DNA of 64,000 bases from an uncultured Roseovarius sp. (GTDB lineage: Bacteria; Pseudomonadota; Alphaproteobacteria; Rhodobacterales; Rhodobacteraceae), in the NCBI RefSeq assembly GCF_947489715.1, contig NZ_CANLER010000003.1:62001-126000 (forward strand). The letters run 5' to 3'. Under the pieces are notes generated by a model, which was not told the DNA's origin, searched no databases, and was given only the letters and a program-made list of their open reading frames with translations. This document shows positions 60,705 to 64,000 of the stretch, piece after piece. A program made the position numbers and the translations under genes. The number at the start of each line of letters is the position of its first letter. Position 1 is the first letter of the stretch.

Positions 60705-61922
60705 TCAGGCCGGTGCGGCGACCCGGGTTCTTGTGCGCATCAATATCACCAGCATGATCGCGATATTGAGGACATTCCACAAAATCCCGTTGATGAAGGC
60801 CATGCCGTAATCCCCGGTCAGGTCATAGATCCACCCGGACATCCAGCCGCCGATCGCCATACCCAGAATGGTCATCATCAGCACGAAGCCCACGCGCCGC
60901 CCGGCCTCTTCGCTGGGCATGTATTCACGCACCACGACCGCATAGCTGGGCACGATACCGCCCTGCGCCAGCCCGAAGATCGCACTGACCAGATAGAGCG
61001 AGACCAGCCCCCCCGCCGGCAGGTAGAGAAACAGAGCCAGACATTGCAGCGCCGATCCGATCAGCACCGTCTTCACCCCGCCCAGCCAGTCGGCCAGAAA
61101 CCCCGAGGCCAGCCGGGAAATCACACCGCAGATCAGCATCAGCGACAGCATTTGTCCGCCAATGCCCGCCGAATACCCCAGATCGACGCAGAAACTGACG
61201 ATATGGACCTGCGGCATGGACATCGCCACGCAACAGCCGATCCCGGCAAGGCCCAGCAGGATCATCAGCGCGCCGGGCCGAATGCCCGCCGCCCGTGCCC
61301 GCGACTGTGAAATCTCATCCGATCTTGCCGCCGCCGCCAGCGGCAGTTTGCGTTTCAGGACCAATGCCAACGGGATCATGCCCAGCACTGTCACCGCCGC
61401 CAGCACCCAGTAGACACCGCGCCAGCCGTAATCCTCCAGCACGCCGGATAGGATCAGCGGCCAGATCGCACCTGACAGGTAATTCCCGCTGGCCGTGATC
61501 GCCACCGCGATGCCGCGCCGGCGTAAAAACCATTGCGACACATCCGCCATCAGCGGCCCGAATCCCGCTGCCGCGCCAAACCCGATGATCATCTGCATCA
61601 GCGACAAGACCCAGACCGACCCGCTATTTGCCGCCAGCACGAACCCGGTGCACAGCACCACGCCCGCACCGATAATCGCCTTGGTCGCGCCCACCGCATC
61701 GACCATCCGCCCGATGCCCATATTGCCCAGCGCAAAGCCGATCATTGTCAGCGTGTAGGGCAGGGATACATCGCCCCGGCTCACGCCGAACTCGGCCTGC
61801 ACCGCAGGCATGATCAACACGATCACCCAGATGCCCGCACTGCATATCACCGCGATCAGCAGCGACACGGTCATGCGCGCCCAGGCATATTGGCTGTCAA
61901 GAATATCCGCGCCGTCGGTCAT
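60705..61922 (-). CDS. MFS-family transporter
   Basis: A 405-residue 12-helix major facilitator transporter: GIGRMVDAVGATKAIIGAG between helices 2 and 3, and LASGFLADWLGGVKTV in the second half. It resembles oxalate/formate-antiporter-like MFS members; substrate unknown. The ATG at 61922 gives a soluble start before the first helix; a longer frame reaches 61949. No ribosome-binding site is clear. Confidence 0.88.
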   Translation of the reverse strand: MTDGADILDSQYAWARMTVSLLIAVICSAGIWVIVLIMPAVQAEFGVSRGDVSLPYTLTMIGFALGNMGIGRMVDAVGATKAIIGAGVVLCTGFVLAANSGSVWVLSLMQMIIGFGAAAGFGPLMADVSQWFLRRRGIAVAITASGNYLSGAIWPLILSGVLEDYGWRGVYWVLAAVTVLGMIPLALVLKRKLPLAAAARSDEISQSRARAAGIRPGALMILLGLAGIGCCVAMSMPQVHIVSFCVDLGYSAGIGGQMLSLMLICGVISRLASGFLADWLGGVKTVLIGSALQCLALFLYLPAGGLVSLYLVSAIFGLAQGGIVPSYAVVVREYMPSEEAGRRVGFVLMMTILGMAIGGWMSGWIYDLTGDYGMAFINGILWNVLNIAIMLVILMRTRTRVAAPA

Positions 61923-61977
61923 GGACGCGACGTTAGGGGCGAACCGCACGGCTGTACACGCCCATTCGTCAGCCAGG

Positions 61978-62910
61978 CTATTTCCGTGAAACGCCGCGCC
62001 GCCCCAGCACGCGGTTCAGCAACCGCCCGTCGGTGATCATCAAGCCCAGGGCGATCAACCCAAATCCATATACCGCCTCACTGCCCAGCCGCTCGTCAAG
62101 AAACGCATAGCCCAGGCCAACCGCAATCGGTGGGATCAACAGGGTCACCAGCATCAGGTTGGCCGATCCCGCCCGGACAAGAATTTCAAAATAAAGCAGA
62201 TAGGCCACGGCGGTCGATAGAATGGCCACGGCAAACAGGCTGGCCCAGATCTCCGGCGACAAGTTGAAAGATGGCGCGCCGTCCACAACAAAGGCCACCG
62301 GCAACATCAGGATGGTGCTGCCGATCAACATCCCGCAGGCATTCATGATCGGCGGATATCCCGACAGGAAACGTTTCCCCCAGACACCTGCGAATGAATA
62401 GGACAGCGCCGCCCCCAATATAGCGAGCTGACCAAGATTTCTGGGGTCGAAATTTGTAAGCGCCTCAAGCCCCATGATGACAGCGACGCCCAGCACACCG
62501 AACAAGGCCCCGATGATCTTGCGCGCCGTCAGCGGTTCATCGACCAGCAGAATGCCCGCAACAACCGCCCCAAAGACCGCGGTGGTACCATTCAGGATGG
62601 ATGCCAGACCGCTCCCGATCGTCGTTTGACCCCAAAAGATCAACGAGAACGGGATCGCATTGTTCAGCGCACCCATGACCAGATAGCAGGCCCAGGCGCT
62701 GGCAGAGGTCGGGATCTTGATGCCTTTCCACCAGACGACCAGCAAAAGTGCCGGAACCGCCCAGAATACGCGGTGCAGCGTAATCGTAAGCGGCGGCACC
62801 TCGCGCAACGCGATCTCTGCAAAAAAGAAGGACCCGCCCCACACCGTTGCCAATCCAAGCAAAAGCGCGCCAGAGGTCAGATCAATCGATGGGGTTTCAA
62901 CCTGTTTCAT
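61978..62910 (-). CDS. EamA/DMT-family transporter
   Basis: A 310-residue ten-helix transporter of the drug/metabolite transporter superfamily with two EamA repeats (from about residue 10 and 150). AWACYLVMGALNNAIPFSLIFWG and the corresponding AYLLYFEILVRAGSANLMLVTLLIP are typical. Substrate unknown. Upstream intergenic DNA carries the second array of 11-base repeats. Confidence 0.9.
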   Translation of the reverse strand: MKQVETPSIDLTSGALLLGLATVWGGSFFFAEIALREVPPLTITLHRVFWAVPALLLVVWWKGIKIPTSASAWACYLVMGALNNAIPFSLIFWGQTTIGSGLASILNGTTAVFGAVVAGILLVDEPLTARKIIGALFGVLGVAVIMGLEALTNFDPRNLGQLAILGAALSYSFAGVWGKRFLSGYPPIMNACGMLIGSTILMLPVAFVVDGAPSFNLSPEIWASLFAVAILSTAVAYLLYFEILVRAGSANLMLVTLLIPPIAVGLGYAFLDERLGSEAVYGFGLIALGLMITDGRLLNRVLGRRGVSRK

Positions 62911-63235
62911 TCAGGCGTCGTCGCACAGTCGGCTCAACATCGCGACCCGTTTCTTGCGCAAGATGAGCATCCCTGGACATTTTCGAAGCGATCCTCTCCC
63001 ACCCGTCACAGGCCAGAAGCGGCGTTCCGGCGCGCGGTCTGTTAATCCGGCAAAACACCGATTTTCATACCGACGTAATACCGACAAAATACCGACGTTA
63101 TACCGACAAGGGTTTTTGAGGAATTTCAGCGCGTTAACCTGATTCTCCGCACGATTGAAATACGGCCGCGCCGTGGCGGTTAAAACCCCGCCGGTTCTTG
63201 CGTCGATTTTCGATCTGGAGGACACCCTTCCGGGG
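62911..63235. other. Intergenic region before EamA gene
   Basis: A 325-base region with no gene recognised. It holds the 11-bp array (63067-63110) and a GTTAAC motif close after it. Confidence 0.4.
63067..63110 (+). repeat. 11-bp tandem repeats, locus 2
   Basis: Four units with exact 11-base period: ATACCGACGTA, ATACCGACAAA, ATACCGACGTT and ATACCGACAAG. A degenerate ACACCGATT lies 13 bases before. GGTTTTTG follows, as GGTTTTG does at locus 1, and both arrays have GTTAAC shortly downstream. Confidence 0.85.
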
Positions 63236-64000
63236 TCACTCCGATCGGTTTACGAACCCCGCCCGCCCGATGCTCTCATAGGCCTCGAAACCTGCCCGTT
63301 TGGCATCCTTGGGTGAATAGATATTGCGCAGATCGGCCAGCCGCGGCGCGTTCATCTTTTTCGCGATCCGCTTCAGATCAAGCGCCCGGAACTCGTTCCA
63401 TTCGGTCAAAATCACCAATAAATCTGCATTATTAGCGCATTTATACGGGTCTTCCTGCCAACTGACACCGGGCAGCAGCGCCTCACCTTCGTGCTTGCCC
63501 TGCGGGTCGGTCACCCGCACCCGGGCACCGCCCCCCACAAGCGCCGGAATGATCGTCAGGCTGGGGGCATCGCGCATGTCGTCGGTGTTGGGCTTGAACG
63601 TCACGCCCAGCACCCCGATCAGCTTGCCATTGAAGGATCCGTCGCAGAGATCCAGCAACTTGTCGATCATTCGACGCTTGATCTCTTCATTGACGCCGAT
63701 CACCGTTTCAGTGATCTGCATCGGCAGGCCATGCTCTTGCCCGATCCGGGCCAAAGCCTTGGTATCCTTGGGAAAACAGCTCCCGCCATATCCCGGCCCG
63801 GCATGCAGGAATTTGTTGCCGATGCGTCCATCCAACCCCATGCCATGGCTCACCTGCTTCACATCCGCGCCGGTGCGCTCGCACAAAGCGGCGATCTCAT
63901 TGATGAACGTAATCTTGGTCGCCAGATAGGCATTGGCCGCATATTTGATCATCTCGGCACTTTCCAGACCCGTGGTGATGATCGGAAAATCCCGCAGGTA
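63236..64000 (-). CDS. UDP-glucose 6-dehydrogenase (3' part, cut by window edge)
   Basis: The last 254 residues of a UDP-glucose/GDP-mannose dehydrogenase, which oxidises UDP-glucose to UDP-glucuronate for polysaccharide. The reading frame continues off the right end. Active-site Cys lies in GPGYGGSCFPKDTKAL; KYAANAYLATKITFINEIA and VLGVTFKPNTDDMRDAPS are standard. C-terminal FVNRSE is normal. An exopolysaccharide or lipopolysaccharide gene may lie outside. Confidence 0.94.
   Translation of the reverse strand, partial: YLRDFPIITTGLESAEMIKYAANAYLATKITFINEIAALCERTGADVKQVSHGMGLDGRIGNKFLHAGPGYGGSCFPKDTKALARIGQEHGLPMQITETVIGVNEEIKRRMIDKLLDLCDGSFNGKLIGVLGVTFKPNTDDMRDAPSLTIIPALVGGGARVRVTDPQGKHEGEALLPGVSWQEDPYKCANNADLLVILTEWNEFRALDLKRIAKKMNAPRLADLRNIYSPKDAKRAGFEAYESIGRAGFVNRSE

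Overview
This window looks like chromosomal DNA of an alphaproteobacterium of the Rhodobacterales, most likely the marine Roseobacter group. Supporting genes are sulfur-oxidation soxC/soxD, a methylsuccinyl-CoA dehydrogenase of the ethylmalonyl-CoA pathway, a LuxR/LuxI pair behind a CtrA-type box, and the rpoZ-rsh-pdxJ-acpS housekeeping block. Genus or species cannot be fixed from sequence reading alone. No rRNA, tRNA, CRISPR array or prophage was recognised.

Region 1 (1-12.2 kb) is accessory and partly decaying. It holds soxC with a short one-heme soxD, an SDR protein without its catalytic tyrosine, a DUF3088 protein, an ArsR regulator with a COG0701 permease, a broken second copy of the soxC 5' end, an IS3-family element with two inactivating lesions, and an NTF2-like gene broken by a two-base slip. 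A MarR regulator then faces a four-gene redox cluster across a perfect palindrome: ABM-domain protein, a membrane protein carrying CDGSH, 4Fe-4S and CDGSH modules, cytochrome b561, and a metallo-beta-lactamase-fold protein.

Region 2 (12.2-34.6 kb) is mixed metabolic and housekeeping DNA: GNAT, TSUP exporter, mcd, FAH-family hydrolase, DUF1045, TetR, META lipoprotein, cupin, recO, fatty acid hydroxylase, algH/yqgE, a DsbD-like protein, an RND pump with its adaptor, a udg-phosphoesterase-LysE-moaB operon, gshA, rsmE and ubiA.

Region 3 (34.6-48.4 kb) holds an OmpA-family protein with a small membrane coiled-coil partner, a LysR regulator divergent from an MttB-like methyltransferase plus a GcvT-like protein, and the minus-strand series rpoZ, rsh, DUF2062, pdxJ, a small membrane protein, two LysE exporters and acpS, followed by folK and a NYN-domain protein.

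Region 4 (48.4-64 kb) holds rppH, a quorum-sensing locus (CtrA box, 69-codon ORF, luxR, luxI), a RecD-like helicase, an SDR, a TIGR02186/TSUP pair, LysE, the nfu-tsaB-rimI operon, uspA, pncA, trhO, two exporters and the end of a UDP-glucose dehydrogenase gene cut by the window edge.

The least explained signals are 11-bp phased direct repeats at two distant intergenic sites, two families of dispersed intergenic repeats, the multi-cluster iron-sulfur membrane fusion, and the MttB/GcvT pair with no adjacent corrinoid protein.
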